This document shows, in pieces, positions 36,331 through 46,945 of a DNA stretch of 64,000 nucleotides; the first letter of the stretch is position 1, and each line of letters begins with the position of its first letter. The notes below the pieces were generated by a model that was not told where the DNA came from, did not search any database, and saw nothing but the letters and a program-made list of their open reading frames with translations. Source of the DNA: Sulfuriferula multivorans. GTDB taxonomy: Bacteria > Pseudomonadota > Gammaproteobacteria > Burkholderiales > Sulfuriferulaceae. The translations under genes and the position numbers were made by a program. The stretch is from assembly GCF_003851125.1 (NCBI RefSeq), contig NZ_BGOW01000015.1, positions 62,001 through 126,000 of the forward strand, in the 5' to 3' direction.

Positions 36331-37254
36331 TTATCCCGCCAGCTTGGCCAAAGTAATCAGCAGTAATGCCAGCAGCCACAAACCGAGTACGCGCCAGCTC
36401 AGGCTTACTGCGCTGTTCAGGTATTGCGCATCGGCGCTGTCGCCGAGGCCAAGCTCGGGACGTTGCAGCCATCCGCCCGCAGCGCTGATCGGCAGCCCCA
36501 GGCGCACCCCGAGTGCCCCTGCGCCGCTGGCCAGCACAATCCCTTCGCTGGCATCCGGCCAGTCTTGCGCCTGAGTACGCCAACAGTACATTGCGTCCTC
36601 GAAATCACCCGCCACGGCAAAACTCAGCGCGGTAAGTCGTACCGGAATCCAGTTGATCCAATAATAGGCGCGTGCAGCAAATTCACCGAACCGCCCTTCG
36701 CTGTTTGCAACACCCCATTTGCGACCGAGAATCGACGCCAGGCGAAACAGAACTGCGCCCACCGGCCCCAACGGCGACAACAGCACAAAGCATACAATCA
36801 CCCCGAACATCTGCCGATGCGCACTCTCCAGCGTGCGTTCGGTGGCGAGCCGGGCAATGTCGTCGGCATTCAGCTCGCTGGCATCCAGGCCGCGCCATTC
36901 GGCCAATACCATACGCGCCGCGTCCAGGTCGCCGGCTTCCAGTGCGCGCGCGATGCGCTCGCCGACTTTGCTGAAATACTTGAAACCCAGCGTCACATAC
37001 AGTACCAATGCGCTCCACACCCAGGCCAGCAGGGGGCTTACGGCTCCCAGCAGGAAATACACCACGCTCACCGTGATCAGCACGGGCAATATCGTCACCA
37101 GCCAGGCAAACACGCCATGCTGGTATTGCCCGGTATTAAGCTGACGTTCGATGTATTGGGCATAGCGCCAGAATGCCTGGTAATGCGGCAGCGGGTGGCC
37201 GAGCGGCCGGAAGTATTCAAGGAGCAAGGCGGCCAGCAGAGAGAAGAATGTCAT
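36331..37254 (-). CDS. CobD/CbiB- or AmpE-like membrane protein
   Basis: A 307-residue multi-pass membrane protein opening MTFFSLLAALLLEYFRPLGHP, with about four to five helices and the central WRGLDASELNADDIARLATERTLE segment typical of the betaproteobacterial CobD/CbiB-family proteins. True CbiB attaches aminopropanol to cobyrinate; this family branch is more like AmpE and its reaction is unproven. B12 dependence of nrdJ gives mild context. Follows the GyrI-like gene by 15 bases. Confidence 0.78.
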   Translation of the reverse strand: MTFFSLLAALLLEYFRPLGHPLPHYQAFWRYAQYIERQLNTGQYQHGVFAWLVTILPVLITVSVVYFLLGAVSPLLAWVWSALVLYVTLGFKYFSKVGERIARALEAGDLDAARMVLAEWRGLDASELNADDIARLATERTLESAHRQMFGVIVCFVLLSPLGPVGAVLFRLASILGRKWGVANSEGRFGEFAARAYYWINWIPVRLTALSFAVAGDFEDAMYCWRTQAQDWPDASEGIVLASGAGALGVRLGLPISAAGGWLQRPELGLGDSADAQYLNSAVSLSWRVLGLWLLALLLITLAKLAG

Positions 37255-37269
37255 CGTGCCGCCTGCTGG

Positions 37270-37800
37270 TTAAATCGGCATTTCCACAGTGAGCACGCCC
37301 ATCTGGTTGATGGAATTTCCTGGCACATAAATCTCCACCGTAGGCATCCGGATATCCTTGCCGCCGGATTTGAGATAATCGTGCAATGCCTGGTAGGCGG
37401 TACTGGGCGCCAGCAACATGCTGGCCTGCACGCGGGCCTCAAGCACCGGCCGTGCAGCAATATCGCCCACTTGCAGCGGCGCTTTGATGGCGACACCGCG
37501 GCCCAGCAAATAGCCGACGTGTGCGCGTTGAGCGCTTTTCAGCGTGGTGCGCGGATCGTCGTAGAGAATGGTAATGGGTGCGCCCGGCGTAATGCCCTGG
37601 GCGCGCAGCGCATCGGCAACCTTGATCTGAATGTCGGGTATCTTGCCGTAATCGCCAATGTGTTCGGCATAGACATAATGATAGGGGCCAGCCACTGTCT
37701 GCACTATCGTCGCCCGGTTGAATCCGCCCCACCACCAGAACACCAGCACAATCGGCAACACGAAAGCCAGCACGAAAGGCAGCCAATTTTTCTTGATCAA
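37270..37800 (-). CDS. Membrane-anchored GyrI-like small-ligand-binding protein
   Basis: A 176-residue protein with one N-terminal helix (about 7-24) and a soluble domain reminiscent of the GyrI/SOUL-like fold (YVYAEHIGDYGKIPDIQIKVADAL..., TVEIYVPGNS). Such domains bind hydrophobic small molecules. There is no HTH, so it is not a transcription factor. Family call is tentative. Confidence 0.6.
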   Translation of the reverse strand: MIKKNWLPFVLAFVLPIVLVFWWWGGFNRATIVQTVAGPYHYVYAEHIGDYGKIPDIQIKVADALRAQGITPGAPITILYDDPRTTLKSAQRAHVGYLLGRGVAIKAPLQVGDIAARPVLEARVQASMLLAPSTAYQALHDYLKSGGKDIRMPTVEIYVPGNSINQMGVLTVEMPI

Positions 37801-37909
37801 AACATATCCTTAATGAAGCTGTTTACACGGTGGGAAGATACCATACCGTGGCGTCTGCTGTCGCGCGTACAATACCCAAAAAGCACGACAATACAAGGAG
37901 GATACACCC

Positions 37910-38860
37910 ATGAAAATACTCGCCGCGCTATTCCTGAGCTGCCTCGTTACGTTCGCATATGGCGCGCAATATGCCGCTGTCGGCGTCAAGGTCACACCGA
38001 TCAAAGTGGGTGCGCATAGCTATTACGTGCAGGGGCTATCCGGGGCCGCCTCTTCAGCCAACGAAGGCTACATGTCCAACGCCGGGTTTGTCGTCACGCC
38101 AGCCGGCGTGGTGGTATTCGACACTCTGGGCACACCCTCCCTGGCAGCGGAGATGATCAAACAAATCCGCAAGATCACCACGCAACCGATCAAACGCGTC
38201 ATCATCAGCCACTACCATGCCGACCACTATTACGGCACACAGGTATTCAAGGAGCTGGGTGCCGAGGTATGGGCTCACAAAAACGGTCAAGGTGCGATCA
38301 ATACCGAGGCTGCGGCTGCCCGCCTGGCGCAACGCAAGGAAGTGCTGTTCCCGTGGGTAGATGAAAATACACGTCTCACGCCGGCCGACAAATGGCTGGA
38401 CGGCGATGCCGACTTCGAGATGGGCGGCATTCATTTTGCGTTGCGTTTTGTCGGCCCGGCTCACTCTGCCGAGGACATGGCCATGCTGGTGCAGGAAGAT
38501 GGCGTGCTGTATGCGGGCGATCTGGTCTTCAAGGGCCGCGTGCCCTTCATCGGCGACGCCGACAGCAGGGCCTGGCTGGCATCGCTCGACAAGCTCATCG
38601 CACTAAAACCGCGCGTGCTGGTACCGGGACATGGCACGGTTTCCAAGACGCCGCTGACCGATCTGACCCTGACCCGCGATTATCTCAATTACGTACGGAC
38701 CACGATGGGTAAAGCGGTGAACGACCTGGTGCCATTTGACGAAGCCTACGCTCGTACCGACTGGTCAAAATACGCCAAACTGCCGGCTTTCGCACAGGCC
38801 AACCGTCCTAATGCCTACAATACCTATCTATTGATGGAAAAAGAATCACTGGAGAAATAG
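37910..38860 (+). CDS. Exported MBL-fold metallo-hydrolase (SoxH-like)
   Basis: A 316-residue exported hydrolase: signal peptide (hydrophobic 4-17, YGA-Q near 19), SHYHADHYYGTQ metal motif, GPAHSAEDM, YAGDLVF and PGHG. Relative of the product at 20175-21128. AAGGAGG lies 11 bases upstream. Directly followed (1 base) by the secretin-like gene, so the two are co-transcribed. Confidence 0.88.
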   Translation: MKILAALFLSCLVTFAYGAQYAAVGVKVTPIKVGAHSYYVQGLSGAASSANEGYMSNAGFVVTPAGVVVFDTLGTPSLAAEMIKQIRKITTQPIKRVIISHYHADHYYGTQVFKELGAEVWAHKNGQGAINTEAAAARLAQRKEVLFPWVDENTRLTPADKWLDGDADFEMGGIHFALRFVGPAHSAEDMAMLVQEDGVLYAGDLVFKGRVPFIGDADSRAWLASLDKLIALKPRVLVPGHGTVSKTPLTDLTLTRDYLNYVRTTMGKAVNDLVPFDEAYARTDWSKYAKLPAFAQANRPNAYNTYLLMEKESLEK

Positions 38861-38861
38861 C

Positions 38862-39713
38862 GTGCGTAAGCTGTATCGGGTCTTGGTCTTGATATGCCTG
38901 CTACCAACACTGGCGCTGGCCAACGGGATGGAAGTTCTCACCCTGCAAAACCGCAGTGCGGACGAAGTACTGCCGGCACTGCGCCCGCTACTGGAACCCG
39001 GCGGCGTGCTGACCGGCGTCCACGACCAGATTATCTTGCGCGCCTCCAGCGCCAATCGCGCGCAGATCAAAGCTGCGCTTGTGGCACTCGACAAACCGGT
39101 ACGCCAGTTGCTGATTTATGTCAGCCAGCACCGCCAGCAAAACAGCCAGCAGCGCGAATTGGCTGTCGGTGGCCACATTGACCGCGGTGATTCGCTACAG
39201 CTGGATCAACCCGTTTCTGGTCACGATGGCCTCAATGCCCGTATCCGCAGCGGCAACAGCAGGGTTGACGCGCGACTGGACGAGCACCAGCACAACCGCG
39301 GAGAACAAGTCAGCCAGATCGTGCGAGTAGCCGATGGCGGGCGCGCCTATATTCAGGCCGGCGTATCGCTGCCCATGCTATTGCATCAAGTCTATCTGTC
39401 GCCCAGCGGGGCGATTATTTCGGACAGCACGGTATATCGCGACATTGGCAGCGGTTTTTACGCCACGCCGCATCTCCATGGCCAGCGCGTGACGCTGGAA
39501 ATCAGCCCGCAGATGGATAGCCCGGCGGCCAATGGTGCAATCAACGTGCAACGACAATACACGACAATCGCCACCCGGCTAGGCGAATGGACGCAACTTG
39601 GCGGCACTGACACGCAAGGAAATCAGCAAGACAGGAATTTGCTTGGCCATGCCAGTAGCAACAACTCTACCCAGGGCAGTATCTGGGTAAAAGTTGAAGC
39701 AGTGCCGCAATAA
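38862..39713 (+). CDS. Secretin-like protein, orphan
   Basis: A 283-residue exported protein with a signal peptide (hydrophobic 6-18), an N-terminal secretin N-domain (MEVLTLQNRSADEVLPALRPLLEPG...LVALDKPVRQLLIYV) and a C-terminal region like the start of a secretin barrel (VTLEISPQMDS...WTQLGG). It is far shorter than pore-forming secretins (over 500 aa), so it is probably a periplasmic or partial-barrel relative. Start is a GTG with GGAG 9 bases up. No type II or IV assembly gene is adjacent. Confidence 0.75.
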   Translation: MRKLYRVLVLICLLPTLALANGMEVLTLQNRSADEVLPALRPLLEPGGVLTGVHDQIILRASSANRAQIKAALVALDKPVRQLLIYVSQHRQQNSQQRELAVGGHIDRGDSLQLDQPVSGHDGLNARIRSGNSRVDARLDEHQHNRGEQVSQIVRVADGGRAYIQAGVSLPMLLHQVYLSPSGAIISDSTVYRDIGSGFYATPHLHGQRVTLEISPQMDSPAANGAINVQRQYTTIATRLGEWTQLGGTDTQGNQQDRNLLGHASSNNSTQGSIWVKVEAVPQ

Positions 39714-41919
<2,206 letters not shown>

Positions 41920-41967
41920 GCAAAGCACGGCGGGACTGCGGTCCCGTCCATTTCAGGGTGATCCACC

Positions 41968-42549
41968 ATGCATACTGAAGCCAGCGTCGATTCCGCGCAG
42001 CCCCTGCCCGGGGATTTCGCAATCTGGATATTCATCTTCGCCGAGCTCGTGGTTTTCGGCGTGCTTTTCGGCGCCTATGCATTTGCCCGCAGCACCCACG
42101 TGGAGCTGTTCAACGCTTCGCAACTCACGCTCAACCGCGCTTACGGCTTCGCCAATACCTTGATCCTCGTGACCAGCAGTTATTTCGTAGCGCGTGCAAC
42201 CCAGTCGATCAAGGCGGGACGCGGCACGGCCTGTGGTAACTGGCTGGCTGCCGCGCTCGGCCTGGGCGGGATGTTTCTGGTACTGAAACTGGTGGAATTC
42301 CACCAGGATTTCGCGCAGGGCATCAGCCTTTCCACCAACCTGTTTTACATGTTCTACCTGGCCCTCACGTTTTTTCACTTCATGCACGTGGTGATGGGCA
42401 TGGCGATCCTTGCCGTGGTCACCTACAAAGCCTATGCCGGGCGCTACAGCGCTGCAAACCACACCGGCGTGGAGACCGGGGGATCCTACTGGCACATGGT
42501 GGATCTGGTCTGGATCATCCTGTTTGCGCTGGTTTACGTCATTCATTGA
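41968..42549 (+). CDS. norE: NorE, cytochrome c oxidase subunit III-like
   Basis: A 193-residue protein with five hydrophobic helices and the subunit III look (WIFIFAELVVFGVLFGAY..., KLVEFHQDF, FHFMHVVMG). NorE supports NO reductase activity or assembly. Lies 48 bases after norB and 11 before norF. Confidence 0.92.
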   Translation: MHTEASVDSAQPLPGDFAIWIFIFAELVVFGVLFGAYAFARSTHVELFNASQLTLNRAYGFANTLILVTSSYFVARATQSIKAGRGTACGNWLAAALGLGGMFLVLKLVEFHQDFAQGISLSTNLFYMFYLALTFFHFMHVVMGMAILAVVTYKAYAGRYSAANHTGVETGGSYWHMVDLVWIILFALVYVIH

Positions 42550-42560
42550 AAGGACGACCG

Positions 42561-42830
42561 ATGAAACTGCTTCAAACCATTCCGTTAAGACCCTGCACCG
42601 CCTCCTGGCTGGTGCTGCTCGGGCTCACCACGATCACTTTCGAGCTGGGTTCAAATGCCCCAAGCCAGGTACTCATGGCAGCGGTGCTGGCACTCACGCT
42701 CGTCAAGGGGCAACTGGTGGTGAGTTATTTCATGGGCCTGCGCCGTGTGCGCCCGGTGTGGCGCCTGGTCATGGCCGCGTATCTGGCCGCTGTCGGCGGC
42801 CTTATCGCCATTGCCTATCTCACCGCTTAA
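42561..42830 (+). CDS. norF: NorF, cytochrome c oxidase subunit IV-like
   Basis: An 89-residue three-helix membrane protein (about 12-30, 35-55, 64-84) of the NorF/COX4-like family. Start at the ATG 42561 (MKLLQTIPLRP) with AAGGA 8 bases up; another ATG lies 15 bases earlier. Sits between norE and norQ. Confidence 0.88.
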   Translation: MKLLQTIPLRPCTASWLVLLGLTTITFELGSNAPSQVLMAAVLALTLVKGQLVVSYFMGLRRVRPVWRLVMAAYLAAVGGLIAIAYLTA

Positions 42831-42845
42831 TCAAGGAGCTTTCCC

Positions 42846-43664
42846 ATGTCAGTTACCTCGATCGCCCGGGCCGTCAGAGTGCCCGGTCTCATCCCGCCTT
42901 ACACGCCGACCGGAGACGAGATCGCCGTCTTCGAACTCGCCTATCGGAACCGTCTGCCGGTGCTCATCAAGGGCCCGACCGGTTGCGGCAAGACGCGCTT
43001 CGTCGAACACATGGCGGCGCGACTCGGGCGCGCATTGTATACCGTATCCTGCCACGACGATCTGTCCGCCTCGGACCTGGTGGGCCGCCACCTGATCGAC
43101 GCTTCCGGCACCTACTGGACCGACGGCCCGCTCACCCAGGCAGTGCGTCACGGCGGCATCTGCTATCTGGACGAGGTGGTGGAAGCGCGCAAGGACACGA
43201 CGGTGGTGCTGCACGCGCTGTCCGACGACCGCCGCATTCTGCCCATCGACCGTACCGGAGAGATACTGGAGGCGCCGCCGGAATTCATGCTCGTCGTCTC
43301 CTACAACCCCGGCTACCAGCATTTGCTCAAGGGTCTGAAACCCAGCACTCGCCAGCGCTTCGTGTCCCTCGCCTTCGGCTTTCCGGAAGCCGCGCGCGAG
43401 GCCGAAATCGTGGCAACGGAGTCTGGCGTCGACCCCGCCACCGCCAAGCGTCTCGTCACCCTCGCCAACGCCCTGCGCAGTACCGCCGATCACGACCTGG
43501 AAGAAGCGCCCGGCACGCGCCTGATCGTCGACGCGGCGAAGCTGATTGCCGGCGGCTGCGACCCGCAGGTGGCATGCCGCGCGGCCATAGTGGAATGCCT
43601 TTCCGACGAGCCGGAGATCACCCGCGCGTTGATGGTGGTGGTCCTCGCGATTTTCGGAAACTGA
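42846..43664 (+). CDS. norQ: NorQ/NirQ AAA+ ATPase
   Basis: A 272-residue MoxR/CbbQ-type AAA+ protein. Walker A GPTGCGKT (about 41-48), Walker B ICYLDEVVEA, and the family start at VRVPGLIPPYTPTGDE. With NorD it matures NO reductase, probably inserting the non-haem iron. AAGGAG lies 7 bases upstream. Ten bases separate it from norD. Confidence 0.95.
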   Translation: MSVTSIARAVRVPGLIPPYTPTGDEIAVFELAYRNRLPVLIKGPTGCGKTRFVEHMAARLGRALYTVSCHDDLSASDLVGRHLIDASGTYWTDGPLTQAVRHGGICYLDEVVEARKDTTVVLHALSDDRRILPIDRTGEILEAPPEFMLVVSYNPGYQHLLKGLKPSTRQRFVSLAFGFPEAAREAEIVATESGVDPATAKRLVTLANALRSTADHDLEEAPGTRLIVDAAKLIAGGCDPQVACRAAIVECLSDEPEITRALMVVVLAIFGN

Positions 43665-43674
43665 GGGTCAGGCC

Positions 43675-45489
43675 ATGGAAGAACAGGTCGGCATCGCCTG
43701 GCACCGGTTGATTAACCGCCTGGCCGCACGCCGCTTTCCAGAAGCTGCGGTCGAGCTGGCCAGCGTCTCCCGTGATGCCGCGTTGCTGTTCCGCGCCCTT
43801 GGCGGAGACCACGGTGTGGCTGTGCAGGCGGGGGCGCAAACGCTCCACGGCGCCAGGCGTTCGCTGCTGGAGCGTCTGGCCGGCAGCGCGCGCAAGGTGG
43901 ATCTCGCCTGGGTGGATCGTCAGGCGCTGCAGCTGCCTCCGCTAATCGATGCCTTTCCCGCAACCAGCCTGAACCGCGATCTGTATTTCTGGCTGGCAGC
44001 CCTGTGCGCCGTCGATCCGCAGCCACATCTGCCGTGGCTGGCCAGAAACCAGGCCGCCGTACTCACGATAACCCGAGGCTACCCAGGTCTGGCAGCAAGC
44101 TATGGCCGGCTGGTGGAAGCAGAGATCGCGCGCCGCCCGCCAATCAGCAAGCTGGCCCCGGATGAAGCGCAACAGGAACAGGCGATCCGTGCCGCGCTGC
44201 GCAAACCGGGCAGCGTCGCGGCGCTCCCCGCTGCGCGGCGTCCGCCCCATCCCGTCTTGCTGTGGCTGCGCCCCGAACTGCCCGCCAAAGGCAAAAAGCC
44301 GCACCCGGATAAATCACCGGATCAGCCTTCCCAGGCGGCGAGCGCGCTCCAGTCGGATAAAAAACGCCGGCTGGCCGAACACACGGAAATGCCGGAGCGC
44401 AAAGGCGGTCTTCTGATCTTCCGGCCCGAATCGATATTCAGTTGGACCGAATACGCGAAAGTCGAACATGAAACCAAGGAAAACGAGGATCAGGATCTCG
44501 CCCAGGCGGCGGACGATCTGGATGTGATCGCTATCGCGCAGGACCGCAGGAACATTGCCAAGAAGCTCAGCATGACCCTCGATCTACCCGTGGCAGAGGG
44601 TGATGACACCCCTCTGGACGGAAACAGGATGCTGCCCGAGTGGGACTACAGAACGCACACCCTGAAAGCGGACCGATGCCGGGTCAACACGATTCCCCTG
44701 ACGGATGCCAAACCATGCGCGCTTCCCGAGCATCTGAAGCGCGACCAGCAACGCCTGCGGCGACAGTTCGGCGCGTTGCTACCGGTTCGCCTGCGCCTCA
44801 AGGCACAACCCGAAGGCAACGACATTGATATCGATCCCTATATCCGCCACCTCGCCCACAATGCGGGTGCAGAAACCCGTTTTTATCTGGACCAGCGCAA
44901 GCGCGAGCGCGACCTGGCTTGCCTGCTGCTGGCCGACCTGTCGTTATCCACCGAGGCATGGGTAGGCGAAGAACGGCGCGTAATCGATGTCATCCGCGAC
45001 AGCCTGTTCCTTTTTTCCGAGGCATTGTCCGTAACCCGCGACCGCTTCGCGCTGTATGGCTTCAGTTCCCAACAACGCACCGATGTGCGCTTCCATACCT
45101 TGAAAACTTTCAATGAGCCTTACGATGACACCGTGCGCGGCCGCATCAACAGCATCAGCCCGGCGTATTACACCCGCATGGGTGCAGCCATCCGCCATGC
45201 CACCGAAATCCTGGGGCGCCAAAAAGCCCGCGAGCGCCTGCTGTTGTTGCTCACCGACGGAAAACCCAACGACGCCGATCTGTATGAAGGCCGTTATGGC
45301 ATCGAAGACACGCGCAAGGCACTGATCGCAGCAAGGCAGCAGGGCCTGCGTCCGTTTTGCGTGACCGTCGACCAGGAAGCTCACGAATACCTGCCGCATA
45401 TTTTCGGCAAGAACAATTTCATCATTATCCACAAACCATCGGAACTGCCCTCCAGACTGCCGCTGCTGTATGCCCAGTTGACCCGCTAA
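43675..45489 (+). CDS. norD: NorD VWA-domain activator of NO reductase
   Basis: A 604-residue cytosolic protein. N-terminal helical repeats, a charged middle (residues 200-300), then a von Willebrand A domain (about 400-600) with MIDAS DLSLST and TDGKPND. It partners NorQ in metallocentre assembly. Last gene of the operon. Confidence 0.94.
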   Translation: MEEQVGIAWHRLINRLAARRFPEAAVELASVSRDAALLFRALGGDHGVAVQAGAQTLHGARRSLLERLAGSARKVDLAWVDRQALQLPPLIDAFPATSLNRDLYFWLAALCAVDPQPHLPWLARNQAAVLTITRGYPGLAASYGRLVEAEIARRPPISKLAPDEAQQEQAIRAALRKPGSVAALPAARRPPHPVLLWLRPELPAKGKKPHPDKSPDQPSQAASALQSDKKRRLAEHTEMPERKGGLLIFRPESIFSWTEYAKVEHETKENEDQDLAQAADDLDVIAIAQDRRNIAKKLSMTLDLPVAEGDDTPLDGNRMLPEWDYRTHTLKADRCRVNTIPLTDAKPCALPEHLKRDQQRLRRQFGALLPVRLRLKAQPEGNDIDIDPYIRHLAHNAGAETRFYLDQRKRERDLACLLLADLSLSTEAWVGEERRVIDVIRDSLFLFSEALSVTRDRFALYGFSSQQRTDVRFHTLKTFNEPYDDTVRGRINSISPAYYTRMGAAIRHATEILGRQKARERLLLLLTDGKPNDADLYEGRYGIEDTRKALIAARQQGLRPFCVTVDQEAHEYLPHIFGKNNFIIIHKPSELPSRLPLLYAQLTR

Positions 45490-45643
45490 ACGAGCCGACG
45501 GGAAAAGGATGCACCGGACTCAACGCGGGGGTAACGCCGCAACCCAACGCCCGCATAGAACCTTAAAGCAGTCTTCAGTGTCTCAATGCGCTATGTGTGC
45601 TCGCCATCATCCAGCACAAGCAGGATAATATCGGCTGCCCAAT

Positions 45644-45996
45644 AAACCTAAAAACGGCGATTTCCCCACGGGAGACACGAAAGACACGAAACAAATCAAT
45701 ATATTGCATTGATCCTGAAAAAATCAGTTAGCCACAGAGAACACAGAGTTCACAGAGGCAACGGGGTTCGCAGGGATGGGCGGCTTGTCGCCCAACTCGC
45801 AAAAACCATTGGTTGCCGTAAATATTGGCTGCACCCATCAGGTGAAGCGGAAAAATAGGTGGAAACCCTTTCATCTCTGTGTTCTCTGTGGCTTGAATCG
45901 CGGTTTTTAGGTTGATTTAAGTCATTCACCCATTGGGTGATGATCTACAGCTTGTTATCGCTTTGAATATTTTTGTGCTTTTTGTGTTTTTCGTGG
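45644..45996. repeat. Mosaic inverted repeats in the 608-base gap after norD
   Basis: The gap 45490-46097 has no plausible gene. Three motif families recur in opposite orientation. A: 17 bases at 45645-45661 pair with 45897-45913 (one mismatch). C: GCCACAGAGAACACAGAG at 45731-45748 pairs perfectly with 45875-45892. B: ACACGAAAGACACGAAAC near 45674-45691 matches, loosely inverted, 45971-45996. The order A-B-C-C'-A'-B' suggests rearranged remnants. A further hairpin lies at 45922-45943. This CACAGAG/CACGAAA type of tract is widespread in bacterial genomes and could be a non-autonomous element. B-A arm order makes it non-simple. Confidence 0.7.
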
Positions 45997-46097
45997 ACAA
46001 CTGCTTTTTCTAGGATAAATATGATGCTACCCATCCACGCCTGAGTGAGTGATGCCGCTACGGCCACTTACCGACGCAGAGACAAACAGGAAGAACC

Positions 46098-46496
46098 ATG
46101 CAAGCTGAAACCACGACGCCCACCAGCCACTTCGACCATATTGGCGGGGCAGACAAGATACGGTCATTGGTCAGACGCTTCTACCAGATCATGGATGAAC
46201 TGCCCGAGTCTTACGGCATTCGCAAGCTGCACGCCGAGGATCTGCAAGGTTCGGAAGACAAGCTGTTCAAGTTTCTGTGCGGCTGGATGGGCGGCCCGCA
46301 GTTGTATGTGCAAGAATATGGCCACCCCATGCTACGCCGCCGCCATCTGCCGTTTGCGATCAGCGCGTCCGAGCGTGACCAGTGGCTGCTATGCATGAAC
46401 ACGGCGTTGCATGAGGTGGTCCAGGATCAGCAACTGCGCGACGAACTGTCTGCCGCATTTGCCAAAGTGGCCGACCACATGCGCAATCAACACTGA
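46098..46496 (+). CDS. Group II truncated haemoglobin
   Basis: A 132-residue 2-on-2 globin: FHDHIGGADKIRSLVRRFY-like start, the proximal His in GGPQLYVQEYGHPMLRRRH and the group II trait LPFAISASERDQWL. Such globins bind O2 or NO. It lies 600 bases after norD and 20 before a rhodanese, fitting an NO/O2 detoxification role (inference). Confidence 0.93.
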   Translation: MQAETTTPTSHFDHIGGADKIRSLVRRFYQIMDELPESYGIRKLHAEDLQGSEDKLFKFLCGWMGGPQLYVQEYGHPMLRRRHLPFAISASERDQWLLCMNTALHEVVQDQQLRDELSAAFAKVADHMRNQH

Positions 46497-46516
46497 TTTT
46501 TTACAGGAGAAACCCT

Positions 46517-46900
46517 ATGAGCATGACGCCTCAACAACTCGTCGAAGAAGCCAAGGCCCAGATCGGGGAAATCGATGCCAACAGCGCTGCCCAGCGCATT
46601 AGCGCAGGTGCCGTGGTGATAGACGTGCGCGAACCGGCCGAATTCGATGCCGGGTGCCTGCCCAATGCAGTGAACATTCCACGTGGCGTGCTGGAATTCA
46701 AAACCAGCGATCACCCGGCTCTGGCCAACAAGGACGTCGAACTCCTGCTGTACTGCAAAACCGGTGGCCGCTCTGCACTAGCCGCTCTCAGCCTGCAACG
46801 CCTGGGTTATGCCAAACCGGTATCCGTGGCAGGCGGGTTTGAAGCCTGGGTGAATGCGGGCCAGAAAGTGGTAAAAGACACCACCAATTTCGGGGGTTAA
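46517..46900 (+). CDS. Rhodanese-like sulfurtransferase
   Basis: A single rhodanese domain, 127 residues, with VVIDVREPAEF and active-site loop CKTGGRS (about residues 81-87). Cytosolic. It transfers sulfane sulfur via the Cys. Follows the truncated globin by 20 bases with AGGAG before its ATG. Confidence 0.93.
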   Translation: MSMTPQQLVEEAKAQIGEIDANSAAQRISAGAVVIDVREPAEFDAGCLPNAVNIPRGVLEFKTSDHPALANKDVELLLYCKTGGRSALAALSLQRLGYAKPVSVAGGFEAWVNAGQKVVKDTTNFGG

Positions 46901-46945
46901 ACTCACCCTCCAGTCCGTACACGGTACGCCTGGTCATGATAGACA

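Noticed and set aside
27034-37254. B12 link between nrdJ and the CobD-like gene
   Set aside because: They are about 8 kb apart with no cobalamin riboswitch visible; the CobD-like branch resembles AmpE.
36424-38019. 531-codon open frame on the plus strand
   Set aside because: Antisense to the CobD-like and GyrI-like genes; composition (His, Arg, Gln rich) is typical of a shadow frame.
42410-43711. 433-codon plus-strand frame across norE-norQ
   Set aside because: Overlaps NorF and NorQ, both with family motifs; its product is Arg/Pro-rich without a domain.
45490-46097. Possible CRISPR array or small genes in the nor-globin gap
   Set aside because: Repeats are inverted and irregular, with no equal spacers; no open frame has an RBS and plausible composition.
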